Assembly: GCF_000331305.1 (NCBI RefSeq)
Contig: NZ_KB217478.1
Span: forward strand, 8,630,979-8,683,332
Source of the DNA: Calothrix sp. PCC 7103
Lineage (GTDB): Bacteria; Cyanobacteriota; Cyanobacteriia; Cyanobacteriales; Nostocaceae
DNA length: 52,354 nt
Direction of reading: 5' to 3'
In this document: positions 23,411 to 32,271 of the stretch, in pieces
How the letters are laid out: every line of letters starts with the position of its first letter
Numbering within the stretch: the stretch's first letter is position 1
Notes under the pieces: generated by a model
Databases searched by the model: none
Told to the model about the DNA's origin: nothing
The model's input: only the letters and a program-made list of their open reading frames with translations
Position numbers and translations under genes: made by a program

Positions 23411-23605
23411 TAAAGAATATTTATTAATATTGGCAATTTGAAAACAATACGAGACAAGAGATGATTCAGGAGGTAAAACATCTGAGCTAGCACTTGATAA
23501 TGTTATACATGCGAAAAAAAGCTTAGAAGTAAAACCTTTAGGGTATTTTTTAAATATTTCACAAGTTTGAATATTCAGGTATCTGTGGTAAAAAATATTA
23601 CTATA

Positions 23606-24208
23606 TTACTTTTTAAGTATATGATACATTAAACATTCAACCATACGGTCAGTTTCCATTGGAAAAAGTTCCTTTCCGTGGAGTATTTCTTGAGTCATCA
23701 TGAAATGCACCATTGAGCCAATCATCATTCGTACTGTCGCTTCGGCATCGGGTATATTTAATTCTGGGTGTTTATTTAGGTATTCACAAATAATTTTAAG
23801 TGGCGGTGTCATAATATCATGAATCCAAGCTTTGGCCAATTCAGGAAAACGTCCAGATTCTCCTATTAATATCCGAACGAAGGCTTGATGTTCTTTATCG
23901 CTGATCATTCGATGTAGTGCAGTTGTAATTAAATGTCGCAATACCACTTCCGGATCTCCTTCAAGTGGGAGCTTATCAAATAAATCTTCAAATTTTTTGT
24001 GAGCGGATTGTTGAATTAAAGCTTTAAATAATCTTTCTTTATCGTGAAAATGGCTATATACTGTTGCTTTAGACACCCCCGCACGTGCTGCAACTCTATC
24101 CATACTTGTCCCTGCATACCCATGTGCAAGAAACTCTTGCATGGCGCCAGTTAAGATTTTTTCTACAGTCGTCTCGCGCTCAATTTCTCTCGTTTTTATA
24201 CGTGCCAT
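23606..24208 (-). CDS. TetR/AcrR-family repressor
   Basis: 200 residues. The N-terminal helix-turn-helix (residues about 10-58) has the family pattern MDRVAARAGVSKATVYSHF. The C-terminal ligand domain contains GSMVHFMMTQEI. Divergent from devB with a 500-base gap holding symmetric sites (see 24640-24685), so it most likely represses devBCA and perhaps itself. The ligand is unknown. TetR-linked DevBCA-type exporters occur in cyanobacteria besides the heterocyst glycolipid copy. Confidence 0.92.
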   Translation of the reverse strand: MARIKTREIERETTVEKILTGAMQEFLAHGYAGTSMDRVAARAGVSKATVYSHFHDKERLFKALIQQSAHKKFEDLFDKLPLEGDPEVVLRHLITTALHRMISDKEHQAFVRILIGESGRFPELAKAWIHDIMTPPLKIICEYLNKHPELNIPDAEATVRMMIGSMVHFMMTQEILHGKELFPMETDRMVECLMYHILKK

Positions 24209-24538
24209 TACTAATACGTTCCGTTTTATATATTAACTAACACATCACCACTTTAAAAACTAGCTATACATTTACCCACTATTAATTATTGAATTTTGTT
24301 AGTGTATTTTTGGTTTTGACTATAACTATCAAAAAATTAGATTTTGTAACAAAAATAGCGATTGATTAAAATCGTGTTCAGATATAAGCACAACACAATA
24401 CTCATTAGTAAATCTTATATTTAACACGGTTAAATAGTTGTTAAATGACCGTATTTTAAGTAAGAGTATGTGTTTAAATTAACACACATATTTACATTTA
24501 ACACGAAATAATCACCGCTACCGGAAAAATACAACAGA

Positions 24539-24562
24539 TAAACTACCGTTTAAACTACCGTT
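24539..24562. repeat. Tandem 12-bp repeat TAAACTACCGTT
   Basis: Two exact adjacent copies. The core resembles a half of the operator-like palindromes downstream, so it may be a weaker regulator site. Confidence 0.6.
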
Positions 24563-24639
24563 TTATTCGTTGGCATGAACTATTTTTATATACCGAAGTA
24601 AAGTTACGAAATATAAGAACTTCTGATTTATTCATCTGA

Positions 24640-24654
24640 ACTAGTCGGTTTAGT
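24640..24654. promoter_or_regulatory. Operator-like site 1 upstream of devB
   Basis: ACTAGTCGGTTTAGT, differing from the perfect palindrome at 24671 in two positions. Centre-to-centre spacing of the two sites is 31 bases, about three helical turns, so two TetR dimers could bind the same face. Confidence 0.6.
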
Positions 24655-24670
24655 TTAGCTATATTATAAG

Positions 24671-24685
24671 ACTAAACGGTTTAGT
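24671..24685. promoter_or_regulatory. Operator-like site 2 upstream of devB
   Basis: ACTAAACGGTTTAGT has perfect 7-bp arms around one central base, 23 bases before the devB ATG and followed by an AT-rich TATATA. Size and symmetry suit a TetR dimer, and the divergent tetR gene supplies the likely ligand. Confidence 0.7.
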
Positions 24686-24708
24686 ATATACAACCACAGG
24701 GCGGTTCT

Positions 24709-26103
24709 ATGGTGCAAAACCACAAGCTCGAATCACCTCAACCCAGGCGCCCATTAGTCAAGTTGATTATTGGTGCCTTAATTGCTGGGGGTATTGGAAT
24801 TTTTATAACTAATCGGGTTCGGGAAGCGTCGGCTCCAAAACCTGTTGCAGTGGCGGCACCGCAGGTAACTACGGTTACAGCGTTAGGAAGACTTGAGCCT
24901 CAAGGTGAGGTTATAAAGTTAACGGCGCCAACATCCAATCAAGGTACCAGGGTTGAGCAATTATTAGTCAAAGAGGGAGATGTCGTTCGAGCAGGACAGG
25001 CAATAGCGGTGATGGAAAACCGCGACCGTCTATTAGCGTCGATGCGAGAGGCAGAAAAAAAAGTTGCTGTCGCCAGGGCACAATTAGGACAGGTAAGAGC
25101 AGGCGCTAAACAAGGAGAGTTAACGGCACGAGGTGCAGAAATTAATCGCTTACAAGCGGAATTATCAGGAGATATTAGAACACAACAAGCAACAATTGCC
25201 CGACTTGAAGCCCAATTAAAAGGAGACTCAGCAACACAACAAGCCACAATAGACCGTTTAGAAGCAGAATTAACTGGACAAAGACAAGCTCTAAAGGCAA
25301 CAGTCGCACGCATCACAGCAGAAAGACGTAATGCCCAAGCTGATGTGCAACGCTATGAAAGTTTGTATAAAGAAGGTGTTATATCTAGTCAAGAAGTAGA
25401 TAGACGTAGGTTAAGTGCTGAAACGTCAACTCAACAGTTATTAGAAAGCCAAGCAACTTTAAGTCGTACAATTGCGACATTAGAACAACAAATAAAAGAA
25501 GCAGTAGCAAATCGTGATAAAACCATAGCCACGCAGCAACAACAAATTAACGAAGCGAAAGCTACTCGCGACAAAACTATAGCCAGTACACAACAACAAA
25601 TTAATCAAGCAAGGGGAACTTTGGCACAAACTGCGGAAGTACGTCCAACCGATGTTACTGCTGCTCAAGCTGAAATTGAAAGTGCAGTGGCAACCGTTGA
25701 ACGTATTCGTGCTGAACTTGCTTTGGCTTATATTCGGGCACCTAAAAACGGCAGAATTTTAAAGATAAATACCCGCGCGGGTGAAACCGTAGGAAACGAG
25801 GGAGTAGTGGACTTTGGGGAAACGAATCAAATGTACGCAGTTGCTGAAGTTTATCAAAGTGACATTAATAAAATACGCAAAGGACAAAAAGTTCAAGTTA
25901 CTAGCGACTCGTTACCCCAAAAGTTAGAAGGAACTGTTGACAGGGTAGGATATCAAGTTCAACGTCAAAACATAGTTAACGCTGACCCATCCAGCAATAT
26001 TGACTCTCGCATTATTGAAGTCCATGTCAAACTCAATGATATGTCGAGCTTACAAGCTGCAAGATTTACAAATTTGCAAGTGCAAACAGTAATTCAATTG
26101 TAA
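24709..26103 (+). CDS. devB: DevB-type membrane fusion protein (HlyD family)
   Basis: 464 residues. One membrane anchor (about 18-36), a lipoyl/barrel half (TVTALGRLEPQGEVIKLTAP), a long coiled-coil hairpin (about 115-320), then the second half (AYIRAPKNGRILKINTRAGE) and a beta-barrel/MP domain. The hairpin contains tandem 18-residue units (TQQATIARLEAQLKG / TQQATIDRLEAELTG) and a second pair around RDKTIATQQQQIN. It should bridge DevC/DevA in the inner membrane to a TolC-like outer-membrane channel, none of which is in the window. First gene of devBCA, divergent from tetR. Paralogues export heterocyst glycolipids; the cargo of this copy is unknown. Confidence 0.92.
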   Translation: MVQNHKLESPQPRRPLVKLIIGALIAGGIGIFITNRVREASAPKPVAVAAPQVTTVTALGRLEPQGEVIKLTAPTSNQGTRVEQLLVKEGDVVRAGQAIAVMENRDRLLASMREAEKKVAVARAQLGQVRAGAKQGELTARGAEINRLQAELSGDIRTQQATIARLEAQLKGDSATQQATIDRLEAELTGQRQALKATVARITAERRNAQADVQRYESLYKEGVISSQEVDRRRLSAETSTQQLLESQATLSRTIATLEQQIKEAVANRDKTIATQQQQINEAKATRDKTIASTQQQINQARGTLAQTAEVRPTDVTAAQAEIESAVATVERIRAELALAYIRAPKNGRILKINTRAGETVGNEGVVDFGETNQMYAVAEVYQSDINKIRKGQKVQVTSDSLPQKLEGTVDRVGYQVQRQNIVNADPSSNIDSRIIEVHVKLNDMSSLQAARFTNLQVQTVIQL

Positions 26104-26132
26104 TAAAAATTTTTAATGATTTAAAATCTAAC

Positions 26133-27299
26133 ATGTTTCAAGAATTACAGCGTCGCACTCCATTGGGTTGGTTACAACTAACTCACGAAAAAGGTAGGTT
26201 TATTGTGGCATTAGCAGGTATTGCTTTTGCCGATGTACTAATGTTTATGCAGCTTGGGTTTCAGTCGGCGTTGTTTGATAGTAATACTCGGTTACACCGT
26301 AGTATGCAAGCTGATATTTTTTTGATTAGTCCCCAAGCACGTAATTTGGCTAATATGTCCTCGTTTACTCGCAGGCGCCTTTTTCAAGCGATGGATATAC
26401 CTGGAGTAAAATCAGCAGACCCGATGTATGTTAATTTTCTAGATTGGAAAAATCCTCAGACGGGTAAAAAAGCTACGGTACTTGTGGCAGGTTTTCAGCC
26501 AAATAAGTCAGCTTTTGATTTACCCGAAGTTACAAGCCAACTTAGCAAAATGAAGTTACCTGACACTGTTTTATTTGACCGCGCAGGACGTGGTGACTAT
26601 GCCGAAATGGTATCAACAGTTGACACTGGTAAATCTGTTAGTGCAGAAATTGATAGACGTACAGTTAAAGTTAGTGGGCTGTTCAAAGTCGGCGCCTCAT
26701 TTATTGCCGATACGACTTTGATGACCAGCGACCAAAATTTCTTGAGATTATTTCCTCGCCGTGATGCAGGTAGTGTAAGTTTGGGGTTATTACAATTACA
26801 GCTAGGTAGAGACCCAGTATTAATTGCCAATCAATTACGTTCTCACTTAGGTAATGATGTTCGAGTTTTAACAAAAGAAGAATTTATTACGTTTGAAAGA
26901 GAATATTGGCAAACAAACACTGCCATAGGTTTTATATTTAGCCTTGGGGTGGGAATGGGATTTTTGGTCGGTGTGATTATTGTTTATCAAGTGCTTTCTA
27001 CTGACGTTAATGCTCATATGAAAGAGTATGCGACTTTTAAAGCAATGGGATATCGAAATTCGTATTTATTAAGTGTAGTATTTGAAGAAGCTATAATTTT
27101 AGCTGTACTAGGGTTTATACCAGGTGTAACTGTATCATTTGGACTATATGCAATGACTCGTAATGCAACAAACTTACCAGTCATAATGACTGTCTCACGT
27201 GCAATTCAGGTGCAAATTATGACAATTATTATGTGTATGATTTCTGGTGCCATTGCTACACGTAAAGTCCAATCTGCTGACCCAGCCGATATGTTTTAA
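26133..27299 (+). CDS. devC: DevC-type ABC exporter permease (MacB/FtsX fold)
   Basis: 388 residues. One N-terminal membrane helix (about 24-44), a large periplasmic domain (about 45-265) and three C-terminal helices (about 268-380, IGFIFSLGVGMGFLVGVIIV), the DevC/FtsX topology. KEYATFKAMGYRNSYLL is the conserved coupling-helix region. Starts 29 bases after devB and ends 18 bases before devA, so one operon. Confidence 0.93.
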   Translation: MFQELQRRTPLGWLQLTHEKGRFIVALAGIAFADVLMFMQLGFQSALFDSNTRLHRSMQADIFLISPQARNLANMSSFTRRRLFQAMDIPGVKSADPMYVNFLDWKNPQTGKKATVLVAGFQPNKSAFDLPEVTSQLSKMKLPDTVLFDRAGRGDYAEMVSTVDTGKSVSAEIDRRTVKVSGLFKVGASFIADTTLMTSDQNFLRLFPRRDAGSVSLGLLQLQLGRDPVLIANQLRSHLGNDVRVLTKEEFITFEREYWQTNTAIGFIFSLGVGMGFLVGVIIVYQVLSTDVNAHMKEYATFKAMGYRNSYLLSVVFEEAIILAVLGFIPGVTVSFGLYAMTRNATNLPVIMTVSRAIQVQIMTIIMCMISGAIATRKVQSADPADMF

Positions 27300-27317
27300 A
27301 GAAGGTAAAGGGGAAAT

Positions 27318-28034
27318 ATGGAAAATTTGATGGAAATGGAATCTGTTATCTCGGTTCAAAATCTTGAGCATTTTTTTGGGTCGGGTCAACTCCGTAAGCA
27401 GGTCTTATATGACATTAACCTAGAAATTAGACGGGGCGATATTATTATTATGACGGGTCCCTCTGGTTCGGGCAAAACTACACTACTAACTTTAGTCGGT
27501 GGCTTACGTTCGGCACAATCGGGTAGTTTACGTGTTCTAGGAAACGAATTAGTTGGCGCCAGTGCAGGACAACTTACACAAGCACGTCGTAATCACGGTT
27601 ATATTTTTCAGGCACATAATTTACATGGAAGTTTAACAGCATTACAAAACGTGCGGATGGGTTTAGAGGTTCATAAAGGTATTTCACCCAGAGAAATGAA
27701 TCAACGTGCAGCTTTGATGTTAGAGCAAGTTGGTTTAGGACACCGTGCTAATTATTTTCCAGATGATTTATCGGGAGGACAAAAACAACGAGTAGCTATT
27801 GCGAGGGCACTTGTGGGTCATCCAAAAATCGTTCTAGCAGATGAACCGACTGCTGCACTGGATAGTAAATCTGGTCGAGATGTTGTTAATTTAATGCAAA
27901 CCCTTGCCAAAGAACAAGGGTGTACGATTTTGCTCGTAACCCACGACAACCGCATTTTAGATATTGCCGACCGAATTGTTCACATGGAGGATGGAAAACT
28001 GGCGCGAAACGAGGAATTGGCGCCACTCAGCTAA
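27318..28034 (+). CDS. devA: DevA-type ABC exporter ATPase
   Basis: 238 residues. Walker A GPSGSGKTT, Q-loop IFQAHNLHGSL, signature LSGGQKQRVAIARAL, Walker B IVLADEPTAALD and the switch His in LLVTHDNRILD are all intact. MacB/LolD-type subunit that powers DevC. Alternative in-frame ATGs at residues 5 and 7 leave the start uncertain by a few codons. Confidence 0.94.
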   Translation: MENLMEMESVISVQNLEHFFGSGQLRKQVLYDINLEIRRGDIIIMTGPSGSGKTTLLTLVGGLRSAQSGSLRVLGNELVGASAGQLTQARRNHGYIFQAHNLHGSLTALQNVRMGLEVHKGISPREMNQRAALMLEQVGLGHRANYFPDDLSGGQKQRVAIARALVGHPKIVLADEPTAALDSKSGRDVVNLMQTLAKEQGCTILLVTHDNRILDIADRIVHMEDGKLARNEELAPLS

Positions 28035-28266
28035 AATATGGTTGTATTTGAAGTCTGATTTGAATAAAGACGTATATTCGTAAATATTCGTAAAAATTAA
28101 AACTTTTAAAAACCTTGCTTTTGTACAGGATTTATACATAATATTATGGACGGTTTAAATTACTAACTAATTTGACCGTGTACAAACATCTGATTTCTTT
28201 GGGAAACACTGTACCTGATGATTCGGTCTTTAGTACCGCAAAGGCGATATTGTTTTGTGTAAATCT

Positions 28267-29199
28267 ATGACTACGACGATAGACCGTATTATTAACTTAA
28301 GTAATCAGTTTAATGCTTCCATCGCTGGATTCAAAAAAGTGTTTCCTGTTACCAGCATGACGTTGGCAGTAGCAATGCCAATAGTTTTGTCTTCACCTGT
28401 CAAAGCCTTACAAGTACAAATGACTCCACAGTCTCCGCGATTAGGGGATACGATTTCGGTAATTGTGAGCTTGGATAATCCAGCCAATGGTGGCAATGTA
28501 ACTATTAGTAGTGGTCAAGAGACTTATACAGCATATGAAATTGCTCCAAATAAATATCGAGCATTTATTCCTACTACCCCCTTGGAAAAGCCAGGTGGAC
28601 GCACAGTAAAAGTCAGTGGTGGTGGAGAAACAAAAAATTTAACACTCCAAGTAGGCACCCGTAAATTCCCAGTACAGCGGATTAATTTACCACCTGGTAA
28701 AGCTGGAGTTAAAGCAACCGAACTAGAACTTCGACGTGCGCGTGAATTCCGCGAAGTGCGTACTCCCGAAAAGTTTTGGAAAGGTACTTTTAAGCGACCT
28801 AACCAAGGACGGATGAGTACACAATACGGTGTTAGACGCTACTATAATGGGGTGTTTGCTAATGATTATTATCATCGCGGACTAGATTATGCAGGCGCCT
28901 CTGGTTCTGCGGTTGTAGCACCAGCAGCGGGACGTGTTGTATTAGTAGGGACTGTAGCACAAGGCTTTAAAGTTCACGGTAATGTGATTGGTGTTGACCA
29001 CGGGCAAGGGGTAGCAAGTATTTTTATGCACCTCAGACAAATTTCAGTCAAAGAAGGCGATTTTGTACAGCCCGGTCAAAAAATAGGTACAGTTGGTTCC
29101 ACAGGCGCCTCTACAGGTCCTCATTTACACTGGGGTTTATATGTTAATGGCAAAAGTGTTGACCCAATGCCTTGGCTAAATGGCACTGCTGAAAAGTAA
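28267..29199 (+). CDS. M23 (LytM-type) metallopeptidase
   Basis: 310 residues from the ATG at 28267; a TTG four codons upstream is also open but less likely. A hydrophobic export segment (about 25-48, VTSMTLAVAMPIVLSSPVKA) ends in a cleavable-looking site. It is followed by a beta-rich domain and the M23 domain (about 185-300) with zinc ligands in HRGLDYAG (about 203) and HLHWGLY (about 285). Predicted to cut peptidoglycan peptide cross-links in the periplasm. Stands between devA and the ComFB gene, all rightward, with a 230-base gap after devA. Confidence 0.92.
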   Translation: MTTTIDRIINLSNQFNASIAGFKKVFPVTSMTLAVAMPIVLSSPVKALQVQMTPQSPRLGDTISVIVSLDNPANGGNVTISSGQETYTAYEIAPNKYRAFIPTTPLEKPGGRTVKVSGGGETKNLTLQVGTRKFPVQRINLPPGKAGVKATELELRRAREFREVRTPEKFWKGTFKRPNQGRMSTQYGVRRYYNGVFANDYYHRGLDYAGASGSAVVAPAAGRVVLVGTVAQGFKVHGNVIGVDHGQGVASIFMHLRQISVKEGDFVQPGQKIGTVGSTGASTGPHLHWGLYVNGKSVDPMPWLNGTAEK

Positions 29200-29358
29200 G
29201 TTATAAATGAAGTGACAAAGTAAATTATGAAGTAAAAATGTACACAGATGCATATTTGCTACATAATTTACTTGTAGACTGTTTACAATTGACTTTTAGT
29301 AAGCAATTATAGATTCGATTGATACCGTCCCTACCTAAACTTGGGTGGCTAAAAAAAG

Positions 29359-29910
29359 ATGAATAGTATGAGTATAGGAAAAATTGTAGAACAAGCTCTC
29401 CAAGATGGTTATTTAACACCTGCTATGGAAGCTGAAGTTGGGCGAATCTGCGACCATGCGTCAGAATTGTCAATTGAAGAGTACATGGCGTTAGACCGCT
29501 TAATGGGGTCACTATTAACAGGTGAGGTAGTGGCGGTACCTCGCAAACAGTTTATCAACGTCATGGAAGATTTGGTATTGACTGAAGCAGTTGCCCGTGT
29601 CGCCGAAATTGAAGCAACAAGCGAAGGGTCTTTAGATGTTGGGGACATTGCAGCTTACGCACTCAACCGTCTTCCACCGCTTTATGCTACTACCGAAGAA
29701 GGCGCCAGTTGGCAACGTGCGCGCGCTAAAACTGAATTGCAAGAGTTAATTAGCCAACAAGTTAGTGAAGCAATCGCGCGTAACCTCGACAGACCCAACG
29801 ATGATAAAACTGTGTTGACTCCTAAGAACACAGGTAATGAGGTATTGCGCCAAGTTAGCACCTTGCTTCAAGCTTATGCTCCTGCGTTTGAGCAAAAAGC
29901 GCAGTCTTAA
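29359..29910 (+). CDS. ComFB-domain protein (possible cyclic-dinucleotide receptor)
   Basis: 183 residues. Residues about 65-140 match the cyanobacterial ComFB pattern: FINVMEDLVLTEAVARV, then DIAAYALNRLPPLYATTEEG. ComFB-type proteins of cyanobacteria (CdgR and relatives) have been reported to bind c-di-GMP and affect cell size, motility and competence. The N-terminal 60 residues are a separate helical region. ATGs at codons 1 and 4 are both possible. The stop codon overlaps the stop of the convergent L,D-transpeptidase. Confidence 0.82.
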   Translation: MNSMSIGKIVEQALQDGYLTPAMEAEVGRICDHASELSIEEYMALDRLMGSLLTGEVVAVPRKQFINVMEDLVLTEAVARVAEIEATSEGSLDVGDIAAYALNRLPPLYATTEEGASWQRARAKTELQELISQQVSEAIARNLDRPNDDKTVLTPKNTGNEVLRQVSTLLQAYAPAFEQKAQS

Positions 29911-30578
29911 TGGCGAACTTCAACGACCGTTCCAATTTTCACTTGGTCGTAAAGCATCCGAACATCGGGGTTACGCATTCTGAGACAACCGTGAGATACT
30001 GGGTTCCCTACTAACGTCTCGTCTGGTGTTCCATGAAACCCTATTTCCCCATCGTTACTTGATAAAAAACCAATCCATCTATCTCCTAGAGGACTATCTT
30101 CACCTGGAGAAAACACTTTGCCAGTAATTGGATGGCGCCAAATAGGGTCATGTTGTTTATGCATGACTTGAAATATACCTGTGGGAGTTTCCCAACCTTT
30201 TTTACCAATACCTGTGGGATAACTAGCAATAACCTCGCCCTTTTGATACACATAAACTCTTCGATTACTTAAATCTACAACTAAGCGCAGCTCCGAATTC
30301 AATGCTTGTTGAGATTTTTGCCCGGTTAATTTAACATTGGGAGATGTAGCTATTGCTGCATCTCCTGCTGTTGCTTTTATTTGACCTTGTTTGAGAAAGC
30401 TTGTAAATCTTTCTACCAATGAAGGTTCACTTTTAAAAGGTGGTGCCTCGGAACGAGTTTCCACTGGCATCATCGCACGATTTGAGCTAGAAATATGCCA
30501 GCGTACTACAAGCGTTAGTAAAGCAGTACTAAAGCAAAGTAGCATGACTATGCGCGCTATAGATTCATTTTTGACCAT
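29907..30578 (-). CDS. L,D-transpeptidase (YkuD family)
   Basis: 223 residues. An N-terminal membrane anchor/signal (about 6-27, IVMLLCFSTALLTLVV) is followed by a linker and the YkuD domain (about 97-222). The catalytic segment reads HGTPDETLVGNPVSHGCLRM, with Cys at about 199. Makes 3-3 peptidoglycan cross-links or attaches proteins to the wall, in the periplasm. Converges on the ComFB gene with a 4-base stop overlap. Confidence 0.92.
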   Translation of the reverse strand: MVKNESIARIVMLLCFSTALLTLVVRWHISSSNRAMMPVETRSEAPPFKSEPSLVERFTSFLKQGQIKATAGDAAIATSPNVKLTGQKSQQALNSELRLVVDLSNRRVYVYQKGEVIASYPTGIGKKGWETPTGIFQVMHKQHDPIWRHPITGKVFSPGEDSPLGDRWIGFLSSNDGEIGFHGTPDETLVGNPVSHGCLRMRNPDVRMLYDQVKIGTVVEVRH

Positions 30579-30921
30579 CGAAGAAGCTCACTTTCAAACT
30601 ACATACACATTAAATATAATAAGCGACGCTTATTTATCAAGACTAACTATCTATCTAGATTTGTCGTATCCGAATTTAGTGCCCAACATAAAAAATTTAT
30701 AATATTTTTTTGATTTCCTTACGAATATGGTAATGGGAAAGGGCACACTAGAATTGTGAGGGTAGACCGTAAGCGCCGCGTTAACTAGTTCTGGATTATT
30801 TAAGTTTCAACAAGTTTAAGACAAGTTAAGACAAGTTAAAATATTTGGTAAGAACATAAACTCCCAGGAACTCAGTTAGCGTAGCAGACAATCATATTTT
30901 GGTGTGGGTGGGAGAAAAATT
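30579..30921. other. Spacer upstream of L,D-transpeptidase
   Basis: No gene seen. Contains direct repeats of AAGACAAGTTA (about 30819-30840). Probably includes the leftward transpeptidase promoter and the rightward promoter of the small peptide gene. Confidence 0.5.
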
Positions 30922-31083
30922 ATGTTTAAAAAATTATTGCTAGCGATTACAATTACATTTTCGCTTAATCTGTGTTTAGAGACTCAACAAGAAGAGCGCA
31001 CTAATACAGATACGAGTTTTCAGCAGAAAGCGCAAGTAGAGCAGACAAGTACGATTTTGGTATCTGTGCCACAAAAAAGGTAG
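30922..31083 (+). CDS. Small predicted secreted peptide, 53 aa
   Basis: MFKKLLLAITITFSLNLCLE followed by a polar Gln/Thr-rich tail ending VPQKR. The start has a GGGAG ribosome site about 9 bases upstream, and the N terminus is a textbook Lys-plus-hydrophobic signal segment. LNLC is only a poor lipobox. A short hairpin follows the stop. I do not recognise a family; below 60 residues, so easily missed. Confidence 0.5.
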   Translation: MFKKLLLAITITFSLNLCLETQQEERTNTDTSFQQKAQVEQTSTILVSVPQKR

Positions 31084-31087
31084 GGTT

Positions 31088-31111
31088 CTGCCCAAAGAAA
31101 GCGGGCTTTTT
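31088..31111 (+). terminator. Short hairpin after the small peptide gene
   Basis: GCCC (31090) pairs with GGGC (31103) around nine bases and is followed by TTTTT. The stem is short, so only a weak terminator. From 31112 to 31455 nothing is seen apart from one GGCGCC and the sigG promoter region. Confidence 0.4.
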
Positions 31112-31455
31112 ATGAAGATTTTGCTAATAAATTAAATTCTTGATAAGAAGCCCGGTTTCTGCTCGATATGTAGAGTAATATAGACCATCCTAATAAAAGG
31201 CGCCTTCCTGACGGAATGACGTTACAACTGCTGCATCAAAGTAAGTATCATTTCTGTATATACTCAATAGTACTTGCATGTAAGAAACCTCTTACATATA
31301 AAGCTAGATAGCCAAAGAGTTATCTTTTACATTAAATGAAATTGGCACAATTTAGATACATCGGTGTTACAGTCTAAAATCCGTCACTATCCCCAGGAAC
31401 AACTGACTGATTAGGATGTCTAATAGATAGGGATGTTAAAAAGCCAGTACGATCT

Positions 31456-32115
31456 ATGAGTCAATCGATTACTGTGTCCTGGTCGCAAATCGATACCAGG
31501 CTTCCGGAACAAAAGGAAGTGCAAGCTGACAAACTCTCAAACCACGATTTGATTTTACGCTGTCAAGAAGGATTGCGACCTGAACGTGCAGCCTTTGCGG
31601 AACTAATGCGTCGTTATCAATCTCAGGTAGAGAGAGTTTTATACCACCTAGCTCCTGACTGGGCAGATAGAGCTGATTTGGCTCAAGAAGTCTGGATAAG
31701 AGTATTTCGCAATATCAGCAAACTGCAAGAACCCGCTAAATTCCGGGGTTGGTTGAGCCGAATTGCCACCAACTTGTTTTATGACGAGTTACGGAAGCGC
31801 AAACGGGTTGTTAGTCCACTGTCGCTTGATGCTCCCCGCTCGGTAGAAGACGGCGAAATGGATTGGGAAATTGCTGGTGATACACCAGGTCCGGAAGAAG
31901 AATTAACCACTCGTGAATTTTACGAGCAATTACGTGACGCAATCGCTGACCTGCCCGAAGTATTCCGGACTACAATAGTCCTTAGAGAAATCGAAGGCAT
32001 GGCTTACGAAGAAATTGCTGAGATTACAGGTGTATCTCTAGGTACAGTGAAATCTCGCATTGCACGCGCTCGTACAAGGCTGCAATCACAACTGCAAAGT
32101 TATCTTGATGCATAA
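31456..32115 (+). CDS. sigG: ECF sigma factor, SigG type
   Basis: 219 residues. Region 2 (about 38-105) with YHLAPDWADRADLAQEVWIR and FRGWLSRIATNLFYDELRK; region 4 (about 155-212) with LPEVFRTTIVLREIEGM and the HTH YEEIAEITGVSLGTVKSRIA. Length and sequence suit the group-3 SigG of cyanobacteria, linked to envelope stress. A transmembrane anti-sigma gene follows 156 bases later, the usual pairing. Confidence 0.88.
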   Translation: MSQSITVSWSQIDTRLPEQKEVQADKLSNHDLILRCQEGLRPERAAFAELMRRYQSQVERVLYHLAPDWADRADLAQEVWIRVFRNISKLQEPAKFRGWLSRIATNLFYDELRKRKRVVSPLSLDAPRSVEDGEMDWEIAGDTPGPEEELTTREFYEQLRDAIADLPEVFRTTIVLREIEGMAYEEIAEITGVSLGTVKSRIARARTRLQSQLQSYLDA

Positions 32116-32141
32116 GTAGTAATGGTTAACCATTATTACTT
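32114..32141. repeat. Long hairpin between sigG and its anti-sigma gene
   Basis: AAGTAGTAATGG, loop TTAA, then CCATTATTACTT: twelve-base arms with one mismatch, starting at the sigG stop codon. No T run follows. It could damp read-through or protect the sigG 3' end and so set the sigma/anti-sigma ratio. Confidence 0.6.
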
Positions 32142-32271
32142 GAGAGCAGAATTGTATAATAAATTAAAAAAAGTTAGAGATTAATCGAGTGCTTCTGCCG
32201 AAAGAAATAGCCAGAATTTCTCACCTTTGTCCGATTTATTTACCCGTGTTTGAATTGGTAATGGTGTTAAT

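Larger units (their letters stand above)
24209..24708. promoter_or_regulatory. tetR-devB intergenic control region
   Basis: 500 AT-rich bases, no gene. It holds TTTAACACGGTTAAA (24420-24434), a perfect tandem duplication of TAAACTACCGTT (24539-24562) and two related 15-bp palindromes near devB. No convincing NtcA site (GTA-N8-TAC) was seen, although the heterocyst devBCA of Anabaena is NtcA-controlled. Confidence 0.6.

Noticed and set aside
24209-24708. NtcA site for devBCA
   Set aside because: No GTA-N8-TAC with a suitable -10 spacing was found; the strong symmetric motifs fit the divergent TetR regulator better.
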